Shown here: one piece after another, positions 8,222 through 18,498 of the stretch
Position numbering within the stretch: position 1 is the stretch's first letter
Layout: each line of letters opens with the position of its first letter
Assembly (NCBI GenBank): GCA_019750135.1
Contig: JAIEOV010000065.1
Location: 1-37,678 of the forward strand
Reading direction: 5' to 3'
Origin: Reyranella sp.
GTDB lineage: Bacteria; Pseudomonadota; Alphaproteobacteria; Reyranellales; Reyranellaceae
DNA: 37,678 nt
Program-made: the position numbers and the translations under genes
The notes under the pieces: model-generated
What the model was told of the DNA's origin: nothing
Databases searched by the model: none
What the model saw: the letters and a program-made list of their open reading frames with translations, nothing else

Positions 8222-9625
8222 ATGAGCCAGACCGCTCACACGTTCGACCCGACCATCCTGCGCGAGTACGACATCCGCGGCGTCGTCGGCAAACAGGTCC
8301 ACGCCGCCGACGCGCGCGCCATCGGCCGCACGTTCGGCACCATCGTGAAGCGGAAGGGCGGCAAGCGCGTGGCGCTGGGCTACGATGGCCGGCTGAGCTC
8401 GCCCGAACTGGCGGCGGCCTGCATCGAGGGCCTGACGGCGGCCGGCGTCGACGTGGTCAATATCGGCCTGGCGGCGACGCCCATGCTCTATTTCGCAGTC
8501 TATCATCTGGACGCCGACGGCGGCATCCAGATCACCGGCTCGCACAATCCGCCCGATTACAACGGCTTCAAGATGATGATCGGCAAAAAGTCGTTCTTCG
8601 GCGAGGAGATCCAGAAGCTCGGCGCCATGGCGGGCAAGGCCGACTGGGAAAGCGGCCAGGGCAAGACAGAGAAGAAGGACATCCTCGCCGACTATGCGGC
8701 ACGGCTCCTGAAGGACGTGAAGCCCGGCAAGAAGCTCAAGGTCGCCTGGGATACCGGCAACGGCGCCGTCGGCGTGTCGATCCGCGCCGTCGTCGACAAG
8801 CTCGAGGGCGAGCACTTCGTGCTGAACGAGACGGTTGACGGCACCTTCCCGGCACACCATCCCGATCCGACGGTGCCGAAGAACCTCGAGCAGCTGATGG
8901 CTGAGGTGAAGAAGCGCGGCTGCGACCTCGGCATCGCCTTCGACGGCGACGGCGACCGCATCGGCGCGATCGACGGCAAGGGCCGCGTGCTGTGGGGCGA
9001 CCAACTGCTGGTGCTGTGGTCGCGCGACGTGCTGAAGAACCATCCCGGCGCGACCATCATCGCCGACGTCAAGGCGAGCCAGGTACTGTTCGACGAGATC
9101 GCCAAGGCCGGCGGCAAGCCCATGATGTTCAAGACCGGCCATTCGCTGATCAAGGCCAAGATGGCCGAGATCAAGTCGCCGCTGGCCGGGGAGATGAGCG
9201 GGCACGTGTTCTTCGGCGACATCTTCTACGGCTTCGACGACGCGCTCTATTGCGGCCTGCGCCTGCTCAACATCGTGGCCAACAGCCAGGAGAGCCTGGC
9301 CGACATGCGCGATGGACTACCCCAGCCGATCAACACGCCCGAGCTGCGCTTCGACTGCGCCGACGAGCGCAAGTTCGGCGTGGTCGAGGAGGTGAAGGCG
9401 CGCCTTAAGACGGCGGGCGCCAAGTTCTCCGACATCGACGGCGTGCGCGTCAGCACCAAGGACGGCTGGTGGCTGCTGCGTGCCTCCAACACGCAGCCCG
9501 TGCTGGTGGCGCGCTGCGAGGCGGCCGACCAGGCCGGATTGGACCGGCTCATGGTCGACCTCAAGGCGGCCCTGTCGGCGAGCGGCGTCACGCTCCCGGA
9601 CGACGCGGGCAGCGGACATCACTGA
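8222..9625 (+). CDS. Phosphomannomutase/phosphoglucomutase (AlgC-like)
   Basis: This alpha-D-phosphohexomutase interconverts hexose 6- and 1-phosphates, supplying glucose-1-phosphate for GalU and possibly mannose-1-phosphate. The 467-residue protein has the phosphoserine loop ITGSHNPPDYNGFK with Ser107, the metal-binding loop FDGDGDR with Asp241, Asp243 and Asp245, and the sugar-binding region GEMSGHVFF. The N-terminal ILREYDIRGVVG is typical of the dual-specificity Pseudomonas AlgC type. GGAG precedes the ATG by eight bases. Substrate preference cannot be read from sequence alone. Confidence 0.92.
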   Translation: MSQTAHTFDPTILREYDIRGVVGKQVHAADARAIGRTFGTIVKRKGGKRVALGYDGRLSSPELAAACIEGLTAAGVDVVNIGLAATPMLYFAVYHLDADGGIQITGSHNPPDYNGFKMMIGKKSFFGEEIQKLGAMAGKADWESGQGKTEKKDILADYAARLLKDVKPGKKLKVAWDTGNGAVGVSIRAVVDKLEGEHFVLNETVDGTFPAHHPDPTVPKNLEQLMAEVKKRGCDLGIAFDGDGDRIGAIDGKGRVLWGDQLLVLWSRDVLKNHPGATIIADVKASQVLFDEIAKAGGKPMMFKTGHSLIKAKMAEIKSPLAGEMSGHVFFGDIFYGFDDALYCGLRLLNIVANSQESLADMRDGLPQPINTPELRFDCADERKFGVVEEVKARLKTAGAKFSDIDGVRVSTKDGWWLLRASNTQPVLVARCEAADQAGLDRLMVDLKAALSASGVTLPDDAGSGHH

Positions 9626-9659
9626 TGCACTTGCCGGACCGGCTTGCGCGCCTCCAGCG

Positions 9660-10079
9660 ATGACCACTTTCTTCTTCTACGGCACGCTGCTCGATCCCGA
9701 CGTCATGGCGCTGGTGATCGGGCGGCGGCTGCCGCCGTCGGCCTTCGTGCCGGCGATCCTGCCCGGTCATTCGCGACGGCGGGCCAAGGGTGCGACCTAT
9801 CCCGTCGTGGTGCGCGACGCGGCCGACCGGGTGCAGGGCGTGGTGGTCGGCGGCCTCACGTCGCGCGATGTGGCGCGGCTCGCGGCCTATGAGGGGCCAG
9901 GCTATCGGATCGCGCAGCTGAAGGTGCGGATCGGCGGCGAGCTCTTGACGGTGTCGGTGTTCGAGCCGATCGTGGCGCGTCTGCAGCCGTCGACGTCGCC
10001 GTGGGACTACGCGCTATGGAGAGGCCGCCACAAGCGGCCCTTCGTCGGTCGGCTGAGGCGGGCGCTCAGCGCGCGTTAG
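9660..10079 (+). CDS. Gamma-glutamylcyclotransferase-fold (AIG2-like) protein
   Basis: This 139-residue protein starts MTTFFFYGTLLDPDVM. The F-Y-G-T-L motif is the substrate loop of the GGCT/AIG2 family. The glutamate in AAYEGPGYR, near residue 80, is in the position of the catalytic acid. Members act on gamma-glutamyl amides, but many bacterial ones are uncharacterised, so the reaction is not assigned. The ATG at 9660 is chosen because the motif follows at once; upstream in-frame codons overlap the previous gene out of phase. Its 3' end overlaps the convergent carboxypeptidase gene by 14 bp. Confidence 0.8.
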   Translation: MTTFFFYGTLLDPDVMALVIGRRLPPSAFVPAILPGHSRRRAKGATYPVVVRDAADRVQGVVVGGLTSRDVARLAAYEGPGYRIAQLKVRIGGELLTVSVFEPIVARLQPSTSPWDYALWRGRHKRPFVGRLRRALSAR

Positions 10080-11508
10080 GCGTGTTCCAGGCGGTGACCT
10101 GGATCGCCGAGCAGTAGATTTTCTTCTTCTCCAGCCGCTTGCAGCCATCGACGGCCTGCGCTTGCGAGAGATTGGTCAGGCGGGCGCGGTGGAAGGTCTT
10201 GTTGGCCATCTGCACCTCGTCGACGGCAGCCGTGAGCGAGCGCATGTCGACCAGCGTCGAGGAGGCGCGCTCGAGGGCGAGCTGTGCCGCCTGCGGATCG
10301 TTGAACGAACCAACCTGGATCACCCAGCTGCCGATCGGCGGACCGTTGGGCGCCGCGCTGCCCTCGGCCGGCGGCGGCACGGCGGGGCCGGCAACACGCT
10401 GGCCGGTTTGCGCCTGGGGCTGCGGGGCAGGCGGCGGCGCGGCGGCCGTGAAGCCGGCCAGCGGCTGGGCATTCGCCACCGCGAGCCGCGGCGTGCTCTC
10501 GGGAATGATCAGGCTGGGATCGAAGTTCGCCGACGTGTAGCGCGCCGACGGCGGCTTGCGGATGTTGGTCCAGCCCGACAGCCGCATGGTCGCCGCCGTG
10601 GCAAAGCCCTGGTCCATCAGCATCGCCATCATGCGGTCGCGCTGGCCGGCGCTGTCGCCGCCCATCACCACGCCGATCAGGCGGCGGTTGTCGCGCATCG
10701 CCGACATCACGAGGTTGAAGCCCGAGGCGTTGGTGTAGCCGGTCTTCAGGCCGTCGGCGCCTTCGTAGGAGCCGAGCATGCGATTGTGGTTCTCCAGGGT
10801 GCGGCCGCGATAGGGCCAGCTCTGCACCGAGAACACCGGATAGTAATGCGGGAAGTCGCGCATCAGCGCGAAAGCCAGCCGCGCCATGTCGCGCGCCGTC
10901 GTCACCTGCTCGCGGTTGGGTAGGCCGGAGGCGTTGCGGAACACCGTCTGCGTCATGCCGAGCTGGCGCGCCTTGTTGGTCATCATCACGGCGAAGCTCG
11001 CCTCGTCGCCGCCCAGCGCCTCGGCCAGCACCATGGCCGCGTCGTTGGCCGAGCGCGTCACCAGCGCCATCGTGGCGTCGCGCACGCTGACGGTGCCGCC
11101 CGGCGGCAGGCCCATCTTGGTCGGCGGCGCGTTGAGGGCGTTGATCGACACGGGCAGGCCGTCGCCCAGCGACAGGCGGCCCGAGTCGAGCGCCGAGAAG
11201 GTGAGGTAGATCGTCATCAGCTTGGTGAGCGACGCCGGATGACGAAGTCCGTCGGGCTGATCGGACGAGAGCTCGCGCCCGCTGGTGGCGTCGAGGATGA
11301 TGTAGGCGTCACGGCCATCGACGGCGGGGTTGGCGACCCAGCTCGAGGCGGCGGCCGGCCGTACGGCCTTGGCCTTGCCGGTCGGCGCCGCCCGTTTCAC
11401 CGGCGGCGACTGCGCATTGGCATTGCCGGGGAGGAGCGCAGCAACAAGAAAGCACGCTGCGGCAAGCAGGGAGAGACCGGCCGCGATGCGACGGAGAGGG
11501 GATGTCAT
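10066..11508 (-). CDS. D-alanyl-D-alanine carboxypeptidase with C-terminal SPOR domain
   Basis: This periplasmic low-molecular-weight penicillin-binding protein trims the terminal D-Ala of peptidoglycan stem peptides. The 480-residue protein has a signal peptide (about residues 1-32, ending ANA). The three serine-peptidase S11 motifs are Ser93-Leu-Thr-Lys96, Ser153-Ala-Asn155 and Lys255-Thr-Gly. A Pro/Ala-rich linker leads to a SPOR domain (about residues 400-475, beginning WVIQVGSFNDPQAA), which binds denuded glycan at the division site. The ATG at 11508 is preferred over TTG at 11553, because only the shorter form puts the signal peptide at the N-terminus. DacA/DacF-type catalytic domains fused to SPOR are common in alphaproteobacteria. 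Confidence 0.92.
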   Translation of the reverse strand: MTSPLRRIAAGLSLLAAACFLVAALLPGNANAQSPPVKRAAPTGKAKAVRPAAASSWVANPAVDGRDAYIILDATSGRELSSDQPDGLRHPASLTKLMTIYLTFSALDSGRLSLGDGLPVSINALNAPPTKMGLPPGGTVSVRDATMALVTRSANDAAMVLAEALGGDEASFAVMMTNKARQLGMTQTVFRNASGLPNREQVTTARDMARLAFALMRDFPHYYPVFSVQSWPYRGRTLENHNRMLGSYEGADGLKTGYTNASGFNLVMSAMRDNRRLIGVVMGGDSAGQRDRMMAMLMDQGFATAATMRLSGWTNIRKPPSARYTSANFDPSLIIPESTPRLAVANAQPLAGFTAAAPPPAPQPQAQTGQRVAGPAVPPPAEGSAAPNGPPIGSWVIQVGSFNDPQAAQLALERASSTLVDMRSLTAAVDEVQMANKTFHRARLTNLSQAQAVDGCKRLEKKKIYCSAIQVTAWNTPNAR

Positions 11509-11685
11509 CGCAATTACGCCATTACCAAAGTCTATATTTTTGTGCCCAAGCAAAGACTTAGAGGCAGTTCCTCGACAATACTCATATTTGTGGGGTTATG
11601 CAACTTTTTACCCGCCGCCTTGATGCCCAACTTACGGTGGAAGCTGGTCGAAGGATTGTCCCGCCCCCAGGACGGAGAGTTCTCG

Positions 11686-12393
11686 ATGAAATGGATGTTT
11701 GTGGCTGCGTTCGGGCTCGCCTTCGCAGTGTCCCCGATGGCCTCGGCCCAACGGCCTGACCGTTATGTCGATCCGCCGATCGTGCGCAGCTTCAACTGGT
11801 TCGCCTTTGTCGGCGGCGACGATATCCGGGCCAATTGCGGCAAGGACGGGCGCAATCGCATGCGCCTGATCTACAACGCGATCTATTCCGAGCAGGTCCG
11901 GACCTACGAGCTGTTCCTGCAGCCCGACGGCACGGCCGGCCTCGGCATCGGCGTGCTGGCCGACCAGGGCGTGGTGTCGAACCTCCTGATCAACAACGGC
12001 GGCGACGCGCTGAAGCCGTGGAGCATGCGGCGCGGCGAGCGCATCCTGAACGTCGGCGAGACGCGGGACCTGATGGCGGTGTTCCAGGAGAGCGCCGCCT
12101 TCGGCCCGCCGCGCGACGGCATGCGCCTGCCCGACGTCGACTTCTGGTGGACGGTCGCCTCCTGCCGCGACGGCGTGTGGGGTTTCCAGGCCTATCACTA
12201 TCCTACGGACGGCTTCCTCAACGTGAAGTTCGCCCAGAAGCTCTTTTCGTTCGATACCGTCCAGGTGCCGGTCAATCCGCCACGCAAACTGGTGCCGGCC
12301 GAGCTGCGCCGCGATCCCAACGCGCCGGTCAATCACATGAATGCGAACCAGTGGACGCTGACGGTCGGCAGGAACGGGCTGCGGCCGAGATAG
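11686..12393 (+). CDS. Secreted protein of unknown function
   Basis: This 235-residue protein begins with a clear signal peptide (MKWMFVAAFGLAFAVSPMASA, cut after residue 21). The mature part is soluble, rich in aromatic residues and Arg, with two cysteines (in RANCGKDG and ASCRDG) that could form a disulfide. I recognise no family. A GGAG site eight bases before the ATG supports the start. It is transcribed away from the carboxypeptidase gene across a 177-base gap and lies upstream of clpS, but nothing links the functions. Confidence 0.75.
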   Translation: MKWMFVAAFGLAFAVSPMASAQRPDRYVDPPIVRSFNWFAFVGGDDIRANCGKDGRNRMRLIYNAIYSEQVRTYELFLQPDGTAGLGIGVLADQGVVSNLLINNGGDALKPWSMRRGERILNVGETRDLMAVFQESAAFGPPRDGMRLPDVDFWWTVASCRDGVWGFQAYHYPTDGFLNVKFAQKLFSFDTVQVPVNPPRKLVPAELRRDPNAPVNHMNANQWTLTVGRNGLRPR

Positions 12394-12526
12394 GCGCCCT
12401 TTTGCCTTTATGTATGGTTTTTGCCGGCTGGGTGCATCGAGCGGGTATTTGGCGTGAGTGTTGCTCCGCGGCTACTTGTGGGCGACCGGTTGCGGGCCGA
12501 GGTAGCGGAATCCCCGGCGGTCCCTA

Positions 12527-12532
12527 TATAAT
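12527..12532 (+). promoter_or_regulatory. TATAAT -10 element upstream of clpS
   Basis: A perfect TATAAT lies 40 bases before the proposed clpS ATG, in the 178-base gap after the secreted-protein gene. No convincing -35 hexamer stands 16-18 bases ahead, and no heat-shock CTTG box is seen at the right distance. The overlapping CCTATAT resembles an alphaproteobacterial RpoH -10, but without its partner the sigma factor stays open. Confidence 0.3.
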
Positions 12533-12571
12533 TCCAATGGTTCGGCTTCTTTGGGGATTGTGATCCGGACA

Positions 12572-13006
12572 ATGGACTCTGTGCGTATCGACTGCGAATG
12601 GCGCCCCTCATTGCGCTTTGAGGGCGGCGACCGACTGGGCGGGCCCAACGAACCCCCCGGCGGTCCGCCGCAGCAGCTGCCGCGTCGCGACGAGGGGGAA
12701 GGCGACGGCGAAGGCCGCAGCGGGGCGCTGACGCTGACCCGCACCCGCACGAAGAAGCCGTCGATGTATAAGGTATTGATGTTGAACGACGATTACACGC
12801 CGATGGAATTCGTCGTCGACGTCTTGCAACACATCTTCCAGAAGAACCGCGATGAAGCCACCCAGATCATGCTGCACGTCCATCAGAAGGGCGTCGGCGT
12901 GTGCGGCGTCTACACCTACGAGATCGCCGAGACCAAGGTGACCCAGACGGTGGATTACGCCCGTAAGAACCAGCATCCTCTCCAGTGTACCCTGGAGAAA
13001 GAGTGA
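12572..13006 (+). CDS. clpS: ATP-dependent Clp protease adaptor ClpS
   Basis: ClpS delivers N-degron substrates to ClpAP. The 144-residue protein has a charged, Gly/Pro-rich N-terminal tail of about 60 residues and then the ClpS core. The core starts at MYKVLMLNDDYTPMEFVV, where the Asn-Asp-Asp and Met residues line the N-degron pocket, and continues with HVHQKGVGVCGVYTYEIAETK. ATG at 12572 is the likely start, but upstream TTG/GTG codons at 12551 and 12560 cannot be excluded because no strong ribosome site is visible. The long tail is typical of alphaproteobacterial ClpS. clpA follows 45 bp later. Confidence 0.93.
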   Translation: MDSVRIDCEWRPSLRFEGGDRLGGPNEPPGGPPQQLPRRDEGEGDGEGRSGALTLTRTRTKKPSMYKVLMLNDDYTPMEFVVDVLQHIFQKNRDEATQIMLHVHQKGVGVCGVYTYEIAETKVTQTVDYARKNQHPLQCTLEKE

Positions 13007-13051
13007 ACCTGAACGCGAGTAGTACGTTGTTCCTTCAGTCGAGGTAGTTCG

Positions 13052-15372
<2,321 letters not shown>

Positions 15373-15376
<4 letters not shown>

Positions 15377-15552
15377 GGCTCTTCCGACCGGTTTGGGTCG
15401 CGTTCCGGGCCGCGGTGATCGCCACCGCGGTCTTCTGGGTCATCCTGTTCATCATCGAGAACAGCGGCTGGGAGGTGCCGATGAGCATCGCCCAGCCGTT
15501 GGTGTTTTTGATCCTGTTCTTCTTCGGGATGCTGGTGGTGCGCCGGCATTGA
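15373..15552 (+). CDS. Small two-helix membrane protein downstream of clpA
   Basis: A GTG start (15373) overlaps the clpA TGA in a GTGA junction, the classic layout for translational coupling. It opens a 59-codon frame with an Arg-rich start (MRLFRPVWVAFRAA), a first hydrophobic helix around residues 13-28, a short polar loop with IENSGWEVPMS, a second helix around residues 42-55, and RRH at the end. The Arg residues flanking the helices predict both termini in the cytosol. It resembles small DUF1049/LapA-like membrane proteins in shape, but I do not claim that family. The stop codon lies within the long inverted repeat that follows. Confidence 0.6.
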
Positions 15553-15702
15553 TGGGAGCGCGGGCCTCTGGCCCGCCTCATGTTCTTGGTCTTCTGGACC
15601 GCGCGCGTCCTCGCGCGCTCGTGATCATGAGCGCGCGAGGACGCGCGCGGTCCGGAAAATTATGAGCGGGCCAGAGGCCCGCGCTCCCATCAATCGCCGG
15701 CG
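15541..15702. repeat. Long compound inverted repeat between convergent genes
   Basis: The outer arms 15541-15576 and 15666-15702 are complementary over 36 bp with a single bulge (C15695). The inner arms 15596-15620 and 15629-15653 match 25 of 25, around an 8-base loop. Each outer arm is itself palindromic (GCGGGCC-TCT-GGCCCGC). The outer arms contain the last codons and stop codons of both flanking genes, so the two convergent genes end in the same sequence. There is no T tract, but the structure could stop or protect transcripts from both sides. The inner core recurs at 25226-25307. Confidence 0.9.
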
Positions 15703-16663
15703 GCGATGTTCCGTTCGGCGGCGATGCCGGCAAAGGTCTCGACAGTCCGGTCGAACAGCCTGGCGAAGCCTGCTCCGTCGAGGCCGACGGAGTCGAAGCC
15801 CAGCTCGCGCAGCCGTGCCGCCACGGCCGGATCCTTCAGCACGGCGAGCACGGCCGCGTGCACCCGCGCCACGGCCGGCTCGGGCGTTCCCTTCGGCGCC
15901 AATAGTCCCTGCCAGGTCGTTTGCACGAAACCCGGGGCCACGGTCTCTGTTGCCGTGACCACATCCGGGAAGGCCGCCGGCCGCGCCTCGCTGGTGACGC
16001 GAGCGCCACGAGATGACCGGCGCGCGCCTGCTGGGCGCCGGCGGAGAAGGTGACCACGCCGGCATCGATGGTTCCGGCCAGAAGATCCTGCAGCAGCGGA
16101 CCGCCGCCGCGATAGGGCACGTGGGTAACGCGGACGTCGCCGGCCGCGCGCAGCAGCAGCTCGCTGGTGAGGTGCTGCGAGCTGCCGAGGCCGGGCACGC
16201 CGACGTTTAGCTTGCCGGGCTGGGCCTTCGCGGCAGCGACGAAGTCCTGGATCGACTTGAGGCCCGAATTCGGATGCGTGAACACGCCTTGCGGTGCGGA
16301 GATCGCGAGCGTCACCGGCACGAAGGCCGGACGCAGCGCCGGCGCGCCGGCCATCGGCAGGGCTTCCGTTGCCGCGAAGGTGTCGTTCACCAGCGCGAGC
16401 GTGTAGCCGTCCGGCGCGGCGCGTGCCGCACTTTGCGTGCCGACGCGGCCCGAGCCGCCGCCGATATTCTCGATCACGACGCTCTGGCCGAGCTCGTTGG
16501 CGAGCGGCGCCTGGACAGTGCGGGCGAAGGTGTCGACGCCGCCGCCGGGCGGCCAGGGCACGATGAGGCGCACGGCGCGCGACGGATAGACGTCCTGGGC
16601 GCGCACGATGGCCGGCGTGGCGAGTGCAGGAAGAGCGGCGAGGAGAAGGCGTCGCCTGAGCAT
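15690..16663 (-). pseudogene. Bug-family (tripartite tricarboxylate) solute receptor, frameshifted
   Basis: The reading frame starts MLRRRLLLAALPALATPAIV (signal peptide) and continues with the Bug signatures YPSRAVRLIVPWPPGGGVD, HVPYRGGGPLLQDLLAG and a fold typical of TctC-like periplasmic receptors. After QQARAGHLVALA the frame breaks near 15998. Adding one base (a G on the minus strand) restores VTSEARPAAFPDVVTATETV and the rest of the family sequence down to 15690. A repaired product would be about 324 residues, the normal length. No TctA/TctB membrane genes are nearby, as is usual for orphan Bug receptors. It may be a real recent mutation or a sequencing error. Confidence 0.85.
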
Positions 16664-16689
16664 GGTTCTGTCTTTCGTGATGAGGGGCG

Positions 16690-17481
16690 TTACCAGTCGC
16701 CGCCCAGTCCCAGCAGGCCGAGCGCCTCGCGGCGCAGGCGCAGCAACTCGGGATGGTCGCGATGGCGCGGGAAGGGCAGGTCGACGGCGAGGTCGGCGCG
16801 TATGCGCGCCGGCCGATCGCTGAACACGATGACGCGGTTGGCGAGCAGCAGCGCCTCCTCGACGTCGTGGGTCACCATCAGGACGGTGAAGCCGCGCGCC
16901 TGCCACAAGCGCGTCAGCTCGCCCTGCATGGCGAGCCGCGTCAGGCTGTCGAGCTTGCCCAGCGGCTCGTCGAGGATCAGCAGGCGCGGATCGTTGACCA
17001 GCGCGCGGGCGAGCGACGCGCGCTGCGCCATGCCGCCCGAGAGCTGGTGCGGATAGGCTTTGGCGAACTTCTGCAGGCCGACCAGCCCGAGGGCGTCGTC
17101 GACGCGGTGCTTGTGCAGCTTCAACAGCCCGCGCGTCTCGAGGCCGAGCGACGCATTGCGCCAGACGGTGCGCCAGGGATAGAGCGTCGGATCCTGGAAC
17201 ACCACGACGCGGGACGGATCGGGCCCCAGCACCTCGACGTCGTCGACCAGCAGATGGCCGCGTCGCGGCCGGTCGAGGCCGGCGACCAGGCGCAGCAGGG
17301 TCGACTTGCCGCAACCGCTCGGGCCCAGCAGGGCGACGAACTCGCCCGGCGATGCGCGCAGCGACACATCCTCGAGGACGGGAAGGTAGTCGCCGTGCAG
17401 GACGAAGCCGTGATCGATGTTGCGTACGTCGAGCGCGGTGCCTGCGATCGTGTCCACTGGCTTGTGGGCAAGCGCTACCAT
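16690..17481 (-). CDS. ABC importer ATPase, nitrate/sulfonate/taurine type
   Basis: This 263-residue ATPase has Walker A GPSGCGKST, the Q-loop in VVVFQDPTLYPWRTV, the signature LSGGMAQRASLARAL, Walker B LLILDEPLGKLD and the switch His in VMVTHDVEEAL. The PWRTV stretch after the Q-loop and the overall sequence match SsuB/TauB-type subunits. It powers uptake through the adjoining permease. Its ATG overlaps the permease stop by 7 bp, so the genes are coupled. It is third in the receptor-permease-ATPase operon. The substrate cannot be told from the ATPase. Confidence 0.92.
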   Translation of the reverse strand: MVALAHKPVDTIAGTALDVRNIDHGFVLHGDYLPVLEDVSLRASPGEFVALLGPSGCGKSTLLRLVAGLDRPRRGHLLVDDVEVLGPDPSRVVVFQDPTLYPWRTVWRNASLGLETRGLLKLHKHRVDDALGLVGLQKFAKAYPHQLSGGMAQRASLARALVNDPRLLILDEPLGKLDSLTRLAMQGELTRLWQARGFTVLMVTHDVEEALLLANRVIVFSDRPARIRADLAVDLPFPRHRDHPELLRLRREALGLLGLGGDW

Positions 17482-18485
17482 TTGACGAGTCCCTTCTGCC
17501 AGGCCAGCAGGCGATCACGCAGGCGGAACAGCAGGGTGATCAGCGTCGAGCACATCAGCGCCATGACGAGCAGGGCGCCGTACATGTTGGCGTAGGCCGC
17601 CCAGCCCTGTGCCCATTGCAGGTACCAGCCGAGGCCCGACTTCACGCCCAGCATCTCGGCCACCACCAGCACGGCGAACGACGAGCCCAGGCCCATGAAC
17701 AGGCCGACGAAAACGTGCGGCAGCGCTGCCGGAATCGCCACCTTCAGGATCAGGAAGCGCGGGCTGGCGCCCAGGGTGCGGGCCACGTCGTAGTAGGCGG
17801 TCTGCACGCCGGCGACGCCCGACCAGGTCAGCACCGCCAGCGGAAAGGCCGTGGCGAGCGCGATCAGGAAGGTGCTGGCACTGCCGCTGGTCGGGAAGAT
17901 GAAGAAGGCGAGCGGCAGCCAGGCGGTGGCGGGCAGGGGACCGACAACGCGCATGATGGGATGGATCCAGTAGCCGACCCTGGGGGACCAGCCGAGCGCC
18001 ACGCCGATCACGAAGCCGACGGCCGCGCCGATGGCGAAGCCGCGGATCAGCAGCAGCACGGAGTTCAGCAGGCTGTCGCCCAGCCGCCGCCAGTCGTCGG
18101 TGTAGACCTCGACGAAAGCCTGCGGCGAGGGGAAGAACGGCAGCGGCAGCAGGTCGAGCTTGGCCGTGACGATCTCCCAAGCGGTGATCGCAACGGCCAG
18201 TGCCACCAGCCACGGCGCGACGCGGCCGATCTCGGCAACCCGGAGGGAGAACCGTCCGAGAGCCGCGGCGATCAGCAATCCGGCGCCAAGCACCAGGGCG
18301 ATGCCGCCCAATGTGCCGGTGCGCTCCAGTTCCTGGGCATCGGGCCAGGCGAGCACCAGGGCGGCGACGCCGAGCCACAGGACGCCGGCGACGGCGAGCA
18401 ATCCCAGGGAGTGAGGTCGCTCGTCGCCGCCGGCCAGTACCGCGCCCGACGACCGGTTGGGCGCGGCTTCCGCGATTGATGTCAT
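17475..18485 (-). CDS. ABC importer permease, nitrate/sulfonate/taurine type, with extra N-terminal helices
   Basis: This 336-residue inner-membrane protein has the binding-protein-dependent transport domain in its C-terminal 220 residues. The ATPase-contact loop is ARTLGASPRFLILKVAIP, the EAA-like motif of SsuC/TauC permeases. Family members are usually near 260 residues. Here an additional N-terminal segment (about residues 25-100) adds two or three hydrophobic helices before the usual AWEIV start. It lies 13 bp after the receptor gene and overlaps the ATPase gene. Function is uptake of an anionic or organosulfur-type solute, by family only. Confidence 0.88.
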   Translation of the reverse strand: MTSIAEAAPNRSSGAVLAGGDERPHSLGLLAVAGVLWLGVAALVLAWPDAQELERTGTLGGIALVLGAGLLIAAALGRFSLRVAEIGRVAPWLVALAVAITAWEIVTAKLDLLPLPFFPSPQAFVEVYTDDWRRLGDSLLNSVLLLIRGFAIGAAVGFVIGVALGWSPRVGYWIHPIMRVVGPLPATAWLPLAFFIFPTSGSASTFLIALATAFPLAVLTWSGVAGVQTAYYDVARTLGASPRFLILKVAIPAALPHVFVGLFMGLGSSFAVLVVAEMLGVKSGLGWYLQWAQGWAAYANMYGALLVMALMCSTLITLLFRLRDRLLAWQKGLVKW

Positions 18486-18498
18486 TCGCCCGGCCTCC

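Noticed and set aside
11509..11553. Upstream TTG start for the carboxypeptidase
   Set aside because: It would put 15 polar residues in front of the signal peptide; the ATG at 11508 fits secretion.
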